DNA of 64,000 nucleotides from NCBI RefSeq assembly GCF_030816855.1, contig NZ_JAUSYK010000001.1, positions 3,348,001 through 3,412,000 on the forward strand, written 5' to 3'. A program made the position numbers and the translations under genes. Positions 17,201 through 25,413 of the stretch are shown piece by piece. The DNA is from Arthrobacter sp. B3I4. GTDB taxonomy: Bacteria; Actinomycetota; Actinomycetes; Actinomycetales; Micrococcaceae. Numbering within the stretch: the stretch's first letter is position 1; each line of letters opens with the position of its first letter. Under the pieces are notes generated by a model. That model was not told the origin of the DNA and searched no databases. It saw only the letters and a list, made by a program, of their open reading frames with translations.

Positions 17201-18711
17201 CCCACCGGCTGCTGGTCGGCGTAGGGGTCGGCGATGCCGATGTACTGCGTGTAGAGGTATTCCTCAATGCCCTCGAGGCCGCCTTCGCGGCCCAGCCCCG
17301 ATTGCTTGACGCCGCCGAACGGGGCGGCCGCGTTGGACACCACGCCGGCGTTCAGGCCCAGCATGCCGGTTTCGAGGCGTTCGCCCATCCGCAGGCCCCG
17401 GTTCAGGTCCTTGGTGAAGACGTAGGCCACCAGGCCGTACTCGGTGTTGTTCGCGAGCCGGACCGCCTCGTCCTCGGTGCCGAACGTGATGATCGGGGCG
17501 ACGGGGCCGAAGATTTCCTCGGACAGGATCCGCGCGCCCTCGCCGACTCCCTTGAGGATGGTCGGCTGGTAGAAGTAACCCGGGCCCTCGACGGCGGCGC
17601 CGCCGAGCACGGTGACCGCACCGGCGGACACGGCGTCGGTAACCAGTTCGTGGACCTTGTCCCGGCTCTTGCCGTCGATCAGCGGCCCGACCTTGGACTC
17701 CGCCTCGGTCCCGCGGGCCGTAGTCATGTCCTTCATCTTCGCAGCGAACTTCTCCGCGAATTCGTCGGCCACGGACTCGTGCACGATGAACCGGTTGGCC
17801 GCGGTGCAGGCCTCGCCCATGTTGCGCAGCTTCGCGAGCATCGCCCCGGTGACGGCGGCATCGACGTCGGCGTCCTCGAAGACCACGAAGGGAGCATTGC
17901 CACCGAGTTCCATCGAGGTCCGCAGCACGTTCTCGGAGGCGTCGGCGAGCAGCCGGCGGCCCACCTCGGTAGAGCCGGTGAAGGAGAGCTTGCGGAGCCG
18001 TGAGTCCTTGATCAGCGGGCCGGTGGTGGCACCGGCGGTGGACGTCGGGATGACGTTCAGCACGCCGGCGGGCAGGCCGGCTTCGAGCATGACGGCGGCG
18101 AACAGCTGCGAGGTCAACGGCGTCAGGTTGGCGGACTTGAGCACCATGGTGCAGCCGGCCGCGACGGCGGGGGCGATTTTACGGGTGGCCATGGCCAGCG
18201 GGAAGTTCCACGGCGTGATCAGCAGGCAGGGTCCTACCGGCTTCTTGGCTACCAGGAGCCGGGACTTGCCGTCCGGCGAGACCGAGTAGCGGCCGAACGC
18301 GCGGACCGCTTCCTCGGAGAACCAGCGCAGGAACTCGGCGCCGTAGGTGACCTCGCCGTGGGCTTCGGCCAGCGGCTTGCCCATCTCCAAGGTCATCAGC
18401 AGCGCGAAGTCCTCCGCCCGTTCCGTGACCATGTCGAAGGCGCGGCGCAGGATCTCCCCGCGTTCCCGCGGCGGGACCTTGGCCCAGGACTCCTGCGCGG
18501 CGGCGGCGGCGTCCAGGGCGGCGGCGCCGTCCTCGGGTCCGGCGTCGGCGATGCTGAGCAGCACCTTGCCGGTGGCGGGATCTTCGACGTCGAAGGTCTT
18601 TCCGGAAGCGGCCGGACGCCACTGTCCGTCGATCAGCAGGCCGGTCGGCACCGAGGCCAGCAGTGCGGCCTCACGCTCCGCGGTAACGGTGGGCTGGGCA
18701 GTTACAGTCAC
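17197..18711 (-). CDS. gabD: Succinate-semialdehyde dehydrogenase (aldehyde dehydrogenase family)
   Basis: Oxidises succinate semialdehyde to succinate with NAD(P)+, the last step of GABA breakdown. The 504-residue length fits. Family motifs: PWNFPLAMATRKIAPAVAAG, FTGSTEVGRRLLADAS, the general base in MELGGNAP, and the nucleophile Cys302 in GEACTAANRF. The start is the GTG at 18711 with GGGAG 5-6 bases upstream. The gene stands alone, with no aminotransferase or transporter beside it, so the exact substrate is inferred from the family. A perfect 22-bp palindrome lies about 140 bases upstream. Confidence 0.88.
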   Translation of the reverse strand: MTVTAQPTVTAEREAALLASVPTGLLIDGQWRPAASGKTFDVEDPATGKVLLSIADAGPEDGAAALDAAAAAQESWAKVPPRERGEILRRAFDMVTERAEDFALLMTLEMGKPLAEAHGEVTYGAEFLRWFSEEAVRAFGRYSVSPDGKSRLLVAKKPVGPCLLITPWNFPLAMATRKIAPAVAAGCTMVLKSANLTPLTSQLFAAVMLEAGLPAGVLNVIPTSTAGATTGPLIKDSRLRKLSFTGSTEVGRRLLADASENVLRTSMELGGNAPFVVFEDADVDAAVTGAMLAKLRNMGEACTAANRFIVHESVADEFAEKFAAKMKDMTTARGTEAESKVGPLIDGKSRDKVHELVTDAVSAGAVTVLGGAAVEGPGYFYQPTILKGVGEGARILSEEIFGPVAPIITFGTEDEAVRLANNTEYGLVAYVFTKDLNRGLRMGERLETGMLGLNAGVVSNAAAPFGGVKQSGLGREGGLEGIEEYLYTQYIGIADPYADQQPVG

Positions 18712-18852
18712 AATGACTCCCTCGTCGGCAGTGGTTGGGAAAACGTTCTCGATCGGCCTGCGCGGGCAGGGTGCCGCAGGGCCGGACTACTGCCACGGTA
18801 CTGCCGGGTTCTCCGGAGTGTCTACGCTTCCGCGCACTAGCTCCGGCCGATT

Positions 18853-18874
18853 GCGCTGTGCAGCTGCACAGCGC
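18853..18874. promoter_or_regulatory. Perfect 22-bp palindrome between rsmI and gabD
   Basis: GCGCTGTGCAG and its exact inverse CTGCACAGCGC abut without a spacer. It lies 142 bases upstream of the gabD start and 69 bases past the rsmI stop. A spacer-free palindrome suggests a dimeric-protein binding site; a short hairpin that ends the rsmI transcript is the alternative. Confidence 0.45.
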
Positions 18875-18942
18875 CCGCACCCACGAGAAGGCACCGGCTC
18901 AGCGGCCACCCGGTGGGTGGCACCGCCACCGCAAGCCAGGCC

Positions 18943-19935
18943 TCAGCGGGCGGCCAGCACCGCGGAATACAGCTCGCGTTTGCTGACCCGGGCGTCCTCG
19001 GCGACGGCGGCGACAGCTTCCTTGAGCCGGATCCCCTGGGCGATGAGGGCGTTCACGGCGGCTACCTGGTCTTCCGGTTTCCCGGGCTCGCGTTCAGGCG
19101 CGCCGCCCACCACGACGGCGATCTCGCCGCGGACCTCGCTCGTTTCAGCCCACTCCAGAAGCTCACGCAGGTTGCCCCGGATGACTTCTTCGTAGGTCTT
19201 GGTCAGTTCCCGGCAGATCGCAGCCCGGCGGTCGGCGCCGAATCGTTCGTGCAGGGCGCGCAGCATCGGCTCCAGCCGGTGCGGCGCTTCGAAGAAGACC
19301 ATGGTGCGCTGTTCGGCGTCGAGTTCGGCGAGCCGGGAGGACCTCTCCCCGGCTTTGCGCGGCAGAAACCCCTCGAAGCAGAACCGGTCTGTGGGCAGCC
19401 CGGACAGGGCGAGCGCCGTCAGCACGGCCGAAGGTCCCGGGACCGCCGTGACGGTGAGCCCGGCAGCTACGGCCCCTTCCACCAGCCGGAAGCCTGGATC
19501 CGACACCGACGGCATTCCCGCATCCGTGACCATGACCAGTGTCTTGCCGGAACGGACCTGTTCCAGAAGCTCACCGGTCTTGGCCGCCTCGTTGTGCTCG
19601 TGATAGCTGATCACCCGGCCGGAAACGGTGATGCCAAGGCTCTGCACGAGCCGGTGCAGCCGCCGGGTGTCTTCAGCGGCAACGATGTCCGCTGTCTCCA
19701 GTAGCCCGATCAGCCGCGCCGAGGCATCGCCGACGTTCCCGATCGGGGTGGCTGCCAGCACGATCCGGCCCGGCCCGGCCGCCGTCGCTGTGCCGGCCGC
19801 CGCCCCCGCCGAGTCGGCCGCCGCGCGGGTCGACGGAACCACACCGCCGGAGGCATTCCCTGCGGTATCCGCGGCGGGATCGGTGTGCCCGCCGCCGGGG
19901 GGTGCGCCTTGGCTGTTGCTCTGCTCGGAATCCAC
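18943..19935 (-). CDS. rsmI: 16S rRNA (cytidine(1402)-2'-O)-methyltransferase
   Basis: Methylates the ribose of C1402 in the decoding centre of 16S rRNA. The SAM-dependent tetrapyrrole-methylase fold is seen in IVLAATPIGNVGDASARLIGLLETADIVAAEDTRR (about residues 57-91), TLVMVTDAGMPSVSDPGFRLV and AVPGPSAVLTALALSGLP. The 330-residue product has a Gly/Ala-rich N-terminal extension of about 55 residues, so a later start cannot be excluded. The annotated GTG at 19935 has TAGGCT 6 bases upstream. It is divergent from the mannosyltransferase gene, as in Mtb Rv1003-Rv1002c. Confidence 0.95.
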   Translation of the reverse strand: MDSEQSNSQGAPPGGGHTDPAADTAGNASGGVVPSTRAAADSAGAAAGTATAAGPGRIVLAATPIGNVGDASARLIGLLETADIVAAEDTRRLHRLVQSLGITVSGRVISYHEHNEAAKTGELLEQVRSGKTLVMVTDAGMPSVSDPGFRLVEGAVAAGLTVTAVPGPSAVLTALALSGLPTDRFCFEGFLPRKAGERSSRLAELDAEQRTMVFFEAPHRLEPMLRALHERFGADRRAAICRELTKTYEEVIRGNLRELLEWAETSEVRGEIAVVVGGAPEREPGKPEDQVAAVNALIAQGIRLKEAVAAVAEDARVSKRELYSAVLAAR

Positions 19936-19941
19936 ACGACC

Positions 19942-19947
19942 AGCCTA
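19942..19947 (-). promoter_or_regulatory. -10-like hexamer of rsmI
   Basis: TAGGCT on the minus strand is 6 bases before the GTG start, without a ribosome-binding site. It fits a leaderless start. Confidence 0.55.
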
Positions 19948-19989
19948 CTGCCGCCGGGCGGCGGGTCCGACGATTCCAGCCGTCGCAGG

Positions 19990-19995
19990 TAGCAT
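19990..19995 (+). promoter_or_regulatory. -10-like hexamer of the mannosyltransferase gene
   Basis: TAGCAT is 7 bases before the GTG at 20003. It decides between that GTG and the ATG at 19994, which lies inside this hexamer. Confidence 0.5.
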
Positions 19996-20002
19996 GGGCA
20001 GC

Positions 20003-21748
20003 GTGACGCAGACCCCCATGCGGCCTGCCGAGGCCGGTTCAACCGCAGCAGCGCCCGCCGACGCCCGCCCGGACCAGGCTGGCCACGCCGCGGACCGGCC
20101 CGCCCGCAGCGCGCGCAACCTTGAGGGTCACCGCTGGATAAGCCGGCCGGCAGAGGCGTTTACCGCCGAAGCACTCCGCCAGCGCCTGATCGGCGACCTC
20201 CGCAGCTGGCGCGACTACCCGCCGTCGCTGCGCCTCTGGTTCTGGCTGGTTCCGACCCTCACCGCGGTGCTCGGCGGCATCCTGCGCTTTGTTCGGCTGG
20301 ACACCCCGCACAATCTGGTCTTCGACGAGACGTACTACGTCAAGGACGCCTACTCCTACCTGATCAGCGGCTACGAACGCGCCTGGCCGGACAAAGCGAA
20401 CGACTCCTTCATCGCCGGAAAGCCCGGGATCCTGCTGGACAGCCCGGAATACGTCGTCCACCCGCCGGTGGGCAAGTGGATGATCGCCGCCGGGATGTGG
20501 CTGTTCGGACCAGAAAGTTCGTTCGGCTGGCGCTTCGGCGCCGCACTGACCGGCACCCTATCGATTTTCCTGGTGGCGCTGATCGCCCAGAAGCTGTTCC
20601 GCTCGCTCACGCTGGGGGCGGTTGCCGGCGTGCTGCTGGCCGTGGACGGCCACCACCTGGTCATGTCCCGGACCTCGCTGCTGGACATCTTCCTGAGCTT
20701 CTGGGTGCTGGCGGCCTTCGGGGCCCTGCTGATGGACCGCGACGACGGCCGGCGCCGCCTCGCGGCGCGGCTCAGCAGACAGGCTGCCGCCTCCACCGGC
20801 GGCGTCCCGACCCGGCTGCAGCTCGCCGCCGGCCCGTGGCTGGGGATCCGCTGGTGGCGGCTGGCCGCGGGCGCCTGCCTCGGGTTGGCTGTGGGCACCA
20901 AATGGTCCGCGTTGTTCTTCCTGGCCGGGTTCGGGCTGCTGACCGTCCTGTGGGATCTCAGCGCGCGCCGCATCGCCGGCGTCCACGGCTGGATTGCCGG
21001 CGGCATCCTCAAGGACGGGGTCGGCGCCTTCCTGAGCACGGTCCCGGTCGCAGCTCTGGTCTACACGGCCACCTGGACCGGCTGGTTCCGCTCCAGCAAC
21101 GGCTACTTCCGGCACTGGGCCCAGAACAACCCCTCGGCGGAATGGGGCTGGATTCCCGTTTCGCTCCGCTCGCTGGCCCATTACCACCTCGAGGCCTACA
21201 AGTTCCATCAGGGGCTGAGCGCGGAGCACCCGTACGAGGCGAGCGCCTGGAGCTGGCTGGTGATGGGCCGGCCGACGTCGTTCTTCTACGAATCCCCCAA
21301 GCAGGGCACGGCCGGCTGCGAGCTGCCCGGCAACTGCACCTCAGCCATCCTTTCAGTGGGCAATCCGCTGATCTGGTGGAGCGCCGCCATTTGCCTGGGC
21401 GTGCTGCTGTTCTGGTGGGCGGGTCGCCGGGACTGGCGCGCCGGGGCGGTGCTGGCCGCCGTCGGGGCCGGGTACCTGCCCTGGTTCCTGTACCCGGAAC
21501 GCACCATGTTCTACTTCTACGCTGTCTCTTTTGAGCCGTTCCTGGTGCTCGCTCTCGTGTACTGCCTGGGGCTGGTGCTGGGCAGCCGCACGGACCCGCT
21601 ATGGCGGCGCCGCTCCGGCTTCCTCGTGGTGGCGCTGTTCGTCGTGGCGGCCGTGCTGCTGTCGGCGTTCTTCTACCCGGTGTGGACTGCGGAGCTGATC
21701 TCATACCAGGACTGGCGGTTCCGGATGTGGATGCCGTCCTGGATCTAG
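20003..21748 (+). CDS. Dolichyl-phosphate-mannose-protein mannosyltransferase (GT39, PMT-type)
   Basis: Transfers mannose from polyprenyl-phosphate-mannose to Ser/Thr of secreted proteins at the outer face of the membrane. From the GTG at 20003 it has 581 residues: a short Ala-rich cytoplasmic tail, then about ten membrane segments. The first outer loop holds LVFDETYYVKDAYSYL, with the Asp-Glu pair typical of PMT catalytic sites. HPPVGKWMIAAGMWLFG and VDGHHLVMSRTSLLDIFLSFW are further PMT signatures, and the C-terminal PMT_4TMC domain has SFEPFLVLALVYCLG. It is the ortholog by position of Mtb Rv1002c. Confidence 0.93.
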   Translation: MTQTPMRPAEAGSTAAAPADARPDQAGHAADRPARSARNLEGHRWISRPAEAFTAEALRQRLIGDLRSWRDYPPSLRLWFWLVPTLTAVLGGILRFVRLDTPHNLVFDETYYVKDAYSYLISGYERAWPDKANDSFIAGKPGILLDSPEYVVHPPVGKWMIAAGMWLFGPESSFGWRFGAALTGTLSIFLVALIAQKLFRSLTLGAVAGVLLAVDGHHLVMSRTSLLDIFLSFWVLAAFGALLMDRDDGRRRLAARLSRQAAASTGGVPTRLQLAAGPWLGIRWWRLAAGACLGLAVGTKWSALFFLAGFGLLTVLWDLSARRIAGVHGWIAGGILKDGVGAFLSTVPVAALVYTATWTGWFRSSNGYFRHWAQNNPSAEWGWIPVSLRSLAHYHLEAYKFHQGLSAEHPYEASAWSWLVMGRPTSFFYESPKQGTAGCELPGNCTSAILSVGNPLIWWSAAICLGVLLFWWAGRRDWRAGAVLAAVGAGYLPWFLYPERTMFYFYAVSFEPFLVLALVYCLGLVLGSRTDPLWRRRSGFLVVALFVVAAVLLSAFFYPVWTAELISYQDWRFRMWMPSWI

Positions 21749-21811
21749 GGCAGGATTACTAGCGGAACCCCGGGGTCGCCGGGCAGCTGACCGGAACGGG
21801 AGACGCAGGTT

Positions 21812-23641
21812 GTGAGAGAAGCTAGCACCGGACTGCTCGTGGAGCTGGAACCGAACAGCAACGTAACGGACCTGCTGCTGGAGCAGCACGGGAAAAACCC
21901 GGCCCACGCGCTCTATTCCCGCAAGGGTCCCGCAGGCTGGATCGATGTTCCGGCCCGGCAGTTCCTGGACCAGGTGAGGGCGCTGGCCAAGGGCCTGATT
22001 GCCGGCGGCCTCACGCCCGGCGAGACGGTCGCCGTGATGTCGGCAACCCGCTACGAGTGGACCGTGGTGGACTTCGCCATCTGGTTCGCCGGCGGCGTCA
22101 CCGTGCCGGTGTACGAGACGTCCTCCGCCAGCCAGGTCGAGTGGATCTTGCATGACTCCGGAGCCCGGCGTGTCTTCGTCCAGGACCAGGCCAAAGCCGC
22201 CTTGGTCCAGGAAGTCCTGGACAGCTCCGCCCTGCTCGGGGACCGGCTGCTGGGCGTCGTTCGGATGGACAACGACGGCGCCGCCCCCAACATGGCCAGC
22301 CTCGCCGCCGCCGGCAGCGGGGTCAGCGACGCCGAACTGGAGCGGCACCGCACCTCCGCCGGCCTGGCGGACGTGGCTTCCCTCGTCTACACCTCAGGCA
22401 CCACCGGACGGCCCAAGGGCTGCGAAATCACGCACGGTAACTTCGCTCTGGTGGCAAAGAACATCGTCTTGTTCCTGCCGGAAATCCTGCTGCAGCCCTC
22501 CACCCGGACGCTCATGTTCCTGCCGCTGGCCCACGTCCTGGCCCGCGCCGTCCAGGTGATCTGTCTCAGCGCCGGCACCACCCTGGGCCACACCTCCAAC
22601 GCCAAGGAGCTCCTGGATGACCTCGGCACCTTCCAGCCGACCTTCCTGCTGGTGGTCCCCCGGATCTTCGAGAAGGTCTACGCCGGAGCCGCGCACACGG
22701 CTTCCCTCGCGGGCAAAGACCGGCTCTTCGCAGCGGCCACCGCCGCCGCCGTGGACTATTCGAAAGCCCTCGACACGGCCGCCCGCGGCGAGGGCGCGGG
22801 ACCGGGCTGGCTGCTGCGCGCCAAGCACGGCGTCTTTAACCGGCTGCTGTACCCGAAGCTCCGGCGGGCTTTCGGCGGCCGGCTGGGCTACACCGTCTGC
22901 GGAGCCAGTCCGCTGAGCTCCACCGACGCGCATTTCTTCCGCGGCGCCGGCATTCCAGTCCTTGAGGGCTACGGCCTGACCGAAACCACGGCGCCGTGCA
23001 CCGCAAACACCCCGACCCGCACGAAGGTGGGAACGGTAGGGATTCCGGTGCCGGGGACCACCATCAGGATCGCCGACGACGGTGAGATCCTGGTCAAGGG
23101 CATCGGCGTCTTCAAGGGCTACCACGCCAACGCCGCGGCCAACGCGGAGGCCTTCGTGGACGGCTTTTTCCGCACCGGCGATCTGGGGTCGTTGGACGAA
23201 GACGGCTTCCTGACCATTACCGGCCGGAAAAAAGACCTTCTGGTCACCGCTGGCGGAAAGAATGTGGCGCCCGAGCCGCTGGAGGAAAAGGTCCGCGAAC
23301 ACCAGCTCGTGGCGCAGGCGGTGGTGGTCGGCGACGGCCGGCCGTTCGTGTCCGCCCTGGTCAACCTGGACCCCGAGGGCCTTGAGAACTGGTGCGCGGC
23401 GCACCGGATCCCCGCCATGAGCGTCGCGGAGGCGGCCGTCAATGAGCAGGTCAGGGCCGCCATCCAGGCTGCGGTGGACGAGGCCAACAAGCTGGTTTCC
23501 ACTGCCGAGTCAATCCGGAGCTTCGCAGTCCTGGACGCGGACTTCACGGTCGAGTCCGGCCACCTCACCCCGTCGCTGAAGCTCAAGCGCTCCGCGGTTG
23601 TGCGCGACTTCCAGCCGCACATCGACCGGCTTTACGGCTAA
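21812..23641 (+). CDS. Long-chain fatty-acid--CoA ligase (AMP-forming, FadD15-like)
   Basis: Activates fatty acids to acyl-CoA through an acyl-adenylate. The 609-residue product has the AMP-binding P-loop SLVYTSGTTGRPKGCEITHGN (about residues 191-211), GYGLTETTAPCTANTP, and the hinge motif TGDLGSLDEDGFLTITGRKKDLLVTAGGKNVAPEPLE with the adenylation lysine region near the C-terminus. The GTG at 21812 has GGGAG and CAGG upstream. It lies 63 bases after the mannosyltransferase gene on the same strand. Chain-length preference cannot be read from the sequence. Confidence 0.92.
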   Translation: MREASTGLLVELEPNSNVTDLLLEQHGKNPAHALYSRKGPAGWIDVPARQFLDQVRALAKGLIAGGLTPGETVAVMSATRYEWTVVDFAIWFAGGVTVPVYETSSASQVEWILHDSGARRVFVQDQAKAALVQEVLDSSALLGDRLLGVVRMDNDGAAPNMASLAAAGSGVSDAELERHRTSAGLADVASLVYTSGTTGRPKGCEITHGNFALVAKNIVLFLPEILLQPSTRTLMFLPLAHVLARAVQVICLSAGTTLGHTSNAKELLDDLGTFQPTFLLVVPRIFEKVYAGAAHTASLAGKDRLFAAATAAAVDYSKALDTAARGEGAGPGWLLRAKHGVFNRLLYPKLRRAFGGRLGYTVCGASPLSSTDAHFFRGAGIPVLEGYGLTETTAPCTANTPTRTKVGTVGIPVPGTTIRIADDGEILVKGIGVFKGYHANAAANAEAFVDGFFRTGDLGSLDEDGFLTITGRKKDLLVTAGGKNVAPEPLEEKVREHQLVAQAVVVGDGRPFVSALVNLDPEGLENWCAAHRIPAMSVAEAAVNEQVRAAIQAAVDEANKLVSTAESIRSFAVLDADFTVESGHLTPSLKLKRSAVVRDFQPHIDRLYG

Positions 23642-23677
23642 CGGGTCGGGACGGCGAAGCGGCCGGCCCGATGGCTG

Positions 23678-23721
23678 GACGGCGAAGCGGCCGGCACCTT
23701 CGTGCCGGCCGCTTCGCCGTC
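23678..23721. terminator. Perfect 20-bp hairpin between convergent genes
   Basis: Arms 23678-23697 and 23702-23721 are exact inverses around the 4-base loop CTTC. It lies between the ends of the acyl-CoA ligase and the TIGR01906 gene, so it can act in both directions. A partial copy of the left arm (GGACGGCGAAGCGGCCGGC) is at 23649-23667. No U-tract follows. Confidence 0.75.
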
Positions 23722-23799
23722 GGCGGCCATCCGCTGGCTGCCGTGTCTGAACTGCCGTGTCTGAACTGCCGCGTGCCGGCCGTCTAGGAGACGCCTAGC

Positions 23800-25269
23800 C
23801 TAGGAAGCGCTGTCCCGGACCGCCGTCGACCCTGTTGTTGGTTCCGCCGGTGTATCGCTGGCCTGCCGCGAGTCAATGCTGGAGGCGCCGCCGTCGGGAG
23901 CGGCGTCCGTTCCGGCCGACGCGGGGCTCTCGCCCGCACGGTTCCGGCGCCTGAAGCGCCGGCCCTTGGGCGCGGCCTGCGCACCGGTCGCCGCCTGTTC
24001 ACCGGTCGCCGCCTGCGCACCGGTCGCATCCCGTTCATTGGGCCCCGGCCGGTCACCGGCCCCGGCCTTTGAATCCCCGGACTCATCGGTTCTAGTGGCC
24101 CGCCGGGGCGGCAGACCGCGGCGCTTGCGGGTCGGCCAGGTGAGGATGAGGGTCAGGAGGGCCGCGAGCAGCACGAGGGCGCCGATCACGATTCCTGCGT
24201 CCACCCAGAACTGGGCCGGGAACAGCCGGATCAGCGTGTCCTGAAGGGAGAACGTCCAGGTGCCGTTGGCGAAGAAGATGCGGTGGAACTCGGTAAAGAA
24301 CTGTTCCCAGCCCAGTACCGCCAGCACGCCCAGACCGATGATGATCACCAGCGTGGCGATCGACCCGGCGAACAGGCCGCGGCGGACACCGCCGGTGCTG
24401 CGGCGGCGCAGGTAGAGGATGGCGATCAGGCTGAGCAGGATCAGCAGGGCGCCTGCGCCGAAGGCGGACAGGATGACCGCCTTGACGTCGGCCATGTGGC
24501 TGACTTCGCCGTCCTTGAACAGCTTCTCGCCGCTGCGGTTGACGAGGTCACCGAGGTAGCGCGGGCCGGACCAGTTGCTCAGGTAGTCCACGGCATAGGA
24601 GCCATAGGTCATTCGGTCATCGGTGTTGAAGCCGTAGCCGTCGCCTGGAAAACCGGGACGGTTGTACTCCACCCAGAGGAACAGCGGGCTGGTCACGGCA
24701 CGTACGGCCAGAACCAGCAGGATGACCGGGTAACAGACCGCGAGGAGGACCTGCCAGACCCGCGGGGCCACCGGTTTTGCGTTGGCGGCGTGCTCTCGCT
24801 CGGCGTTCCGGCGCTCTACCTCTTCCTGGGGCGGCCGCAGCTGCAGCGCAGAGGTGGGCAGCGGCTCGTCGAAGCCGTGGCCGCCGGATCCGCCGGCAGC
24901 GGACGAGCGGCCCTCCGTGCCCGTTCGTGTGCTGCCACCGGTTTCAGTGCTGCCAGCGGTGGCTGTGCCTGCGGCCAGCCGTTCGGCGCGGCGTCCCTGA
25001 CGTTGACGGGTCGCCGGGGCTTCAGCGGTCTGGGCCCCGGCGGGCTGGGTCCCGTCGTCCGGAACTCTGGCAACGGGACCTTTGGCGGCCGGAACGTCGG
25101 CGTCGGGACCTTCGGCGGCGTGACCTTCGGCGGCGGGACCTTCGGCGGCCGAGTCGGCCCGCTTGCCGACGGCCGGCTTCATCCACTCGAAGGCAGGCTC
25201 GTCGCCGTCCTCGGCGGGATCCAAAAGCGGTTCCTGCCGGTTCGGAGGGGTGGGACTTTTCTCAGTCAC
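23800..25269 (-). CDS. TIGR01906/DUF1461 integral membrane protein (possible Lit-like)
   Basis: A 489-residue protein from the GTG at 25269. The first 170 residues or so are low-complexity and cytoplasmic, with repeated AAEGP-type stretches. The membrane part starts near VLLAVCYPVILLVLAVRAV, then a soluble loop (YNRPGFPGDGYGFNTDDRMTYG), three more membrane segments and a Lys/Arg-rich tail. The family (PF07314) includes the lipoprotein intramolecular transacylase Lit of Firmicutes. Two histidines are placed as expected for that family: His258 in SHMADVKAV and His329 in EFHRIFFANGTW, 71 residues apart. Lipoprotein acyl transfer is an inference; actinobacterial members are usually left unnamed. 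Confidence 0.8.
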   Translation of the reverse strand: MTEKSPTPPNRQEPLLDPAEDGDEPAFEWMKPAVGKRADSAAEGPAAEGHAAEGPDADVPAAKGPVARVPDDGTQPAGAQTAEAPATRQRQGRRAERLAAGTATAGSTETGGSTRTGTEGRSSAAGGSGGHGFDEPLPTSALQLRPPQEEVERRNAEREHAANAKPVAPRVWQVLLAVCYPVILLVLAVRAVTSPLFLWVEYNRPGFPGDGYGFNTDDRMTYGSYAVDYLSNWSGPRYLGDLVNRSGEKLFKDGEVSHMADVKAVILSAFGAGALLILLSLIAILYLRRRSTGGVRRGLFAGSIATLVIIIGLGVLAVLGWEQFFTEFHRIFFANGTWTFSLQDTLIRLFPAQFWVDAGIVIGALVLLAALLTLILTWPTRKRRGLPPRRATRTDESGDSKAGAGDRPGPNERDATGAQAATGEQAATGAQAAPKGRRFRRRNRAGESPASAGTDAAPDGGASSIDSRQASDTPAEPTTGSTAVRDSAS

Positions 25270-25413
25270 TGCAGCTTCGCTTCCGTAGGGTTCCACGCTG
25301 CCGGACCTGGGGTCCGGCAGCGCCACATATCTGACTCCGAGCCTACCGTCAGGGCCTCAACCCCCGCGAGGTGCCACCCCGTGGCCGGAACGATTCGGGC
25401 ATTTTGAGCCGGT

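Noticed and set aside
20039..20461. A 140-residue minus-strand frame inside the PMT gene
   Set aside because: Antisense to a firmly identified membrane enzyme; no domain.
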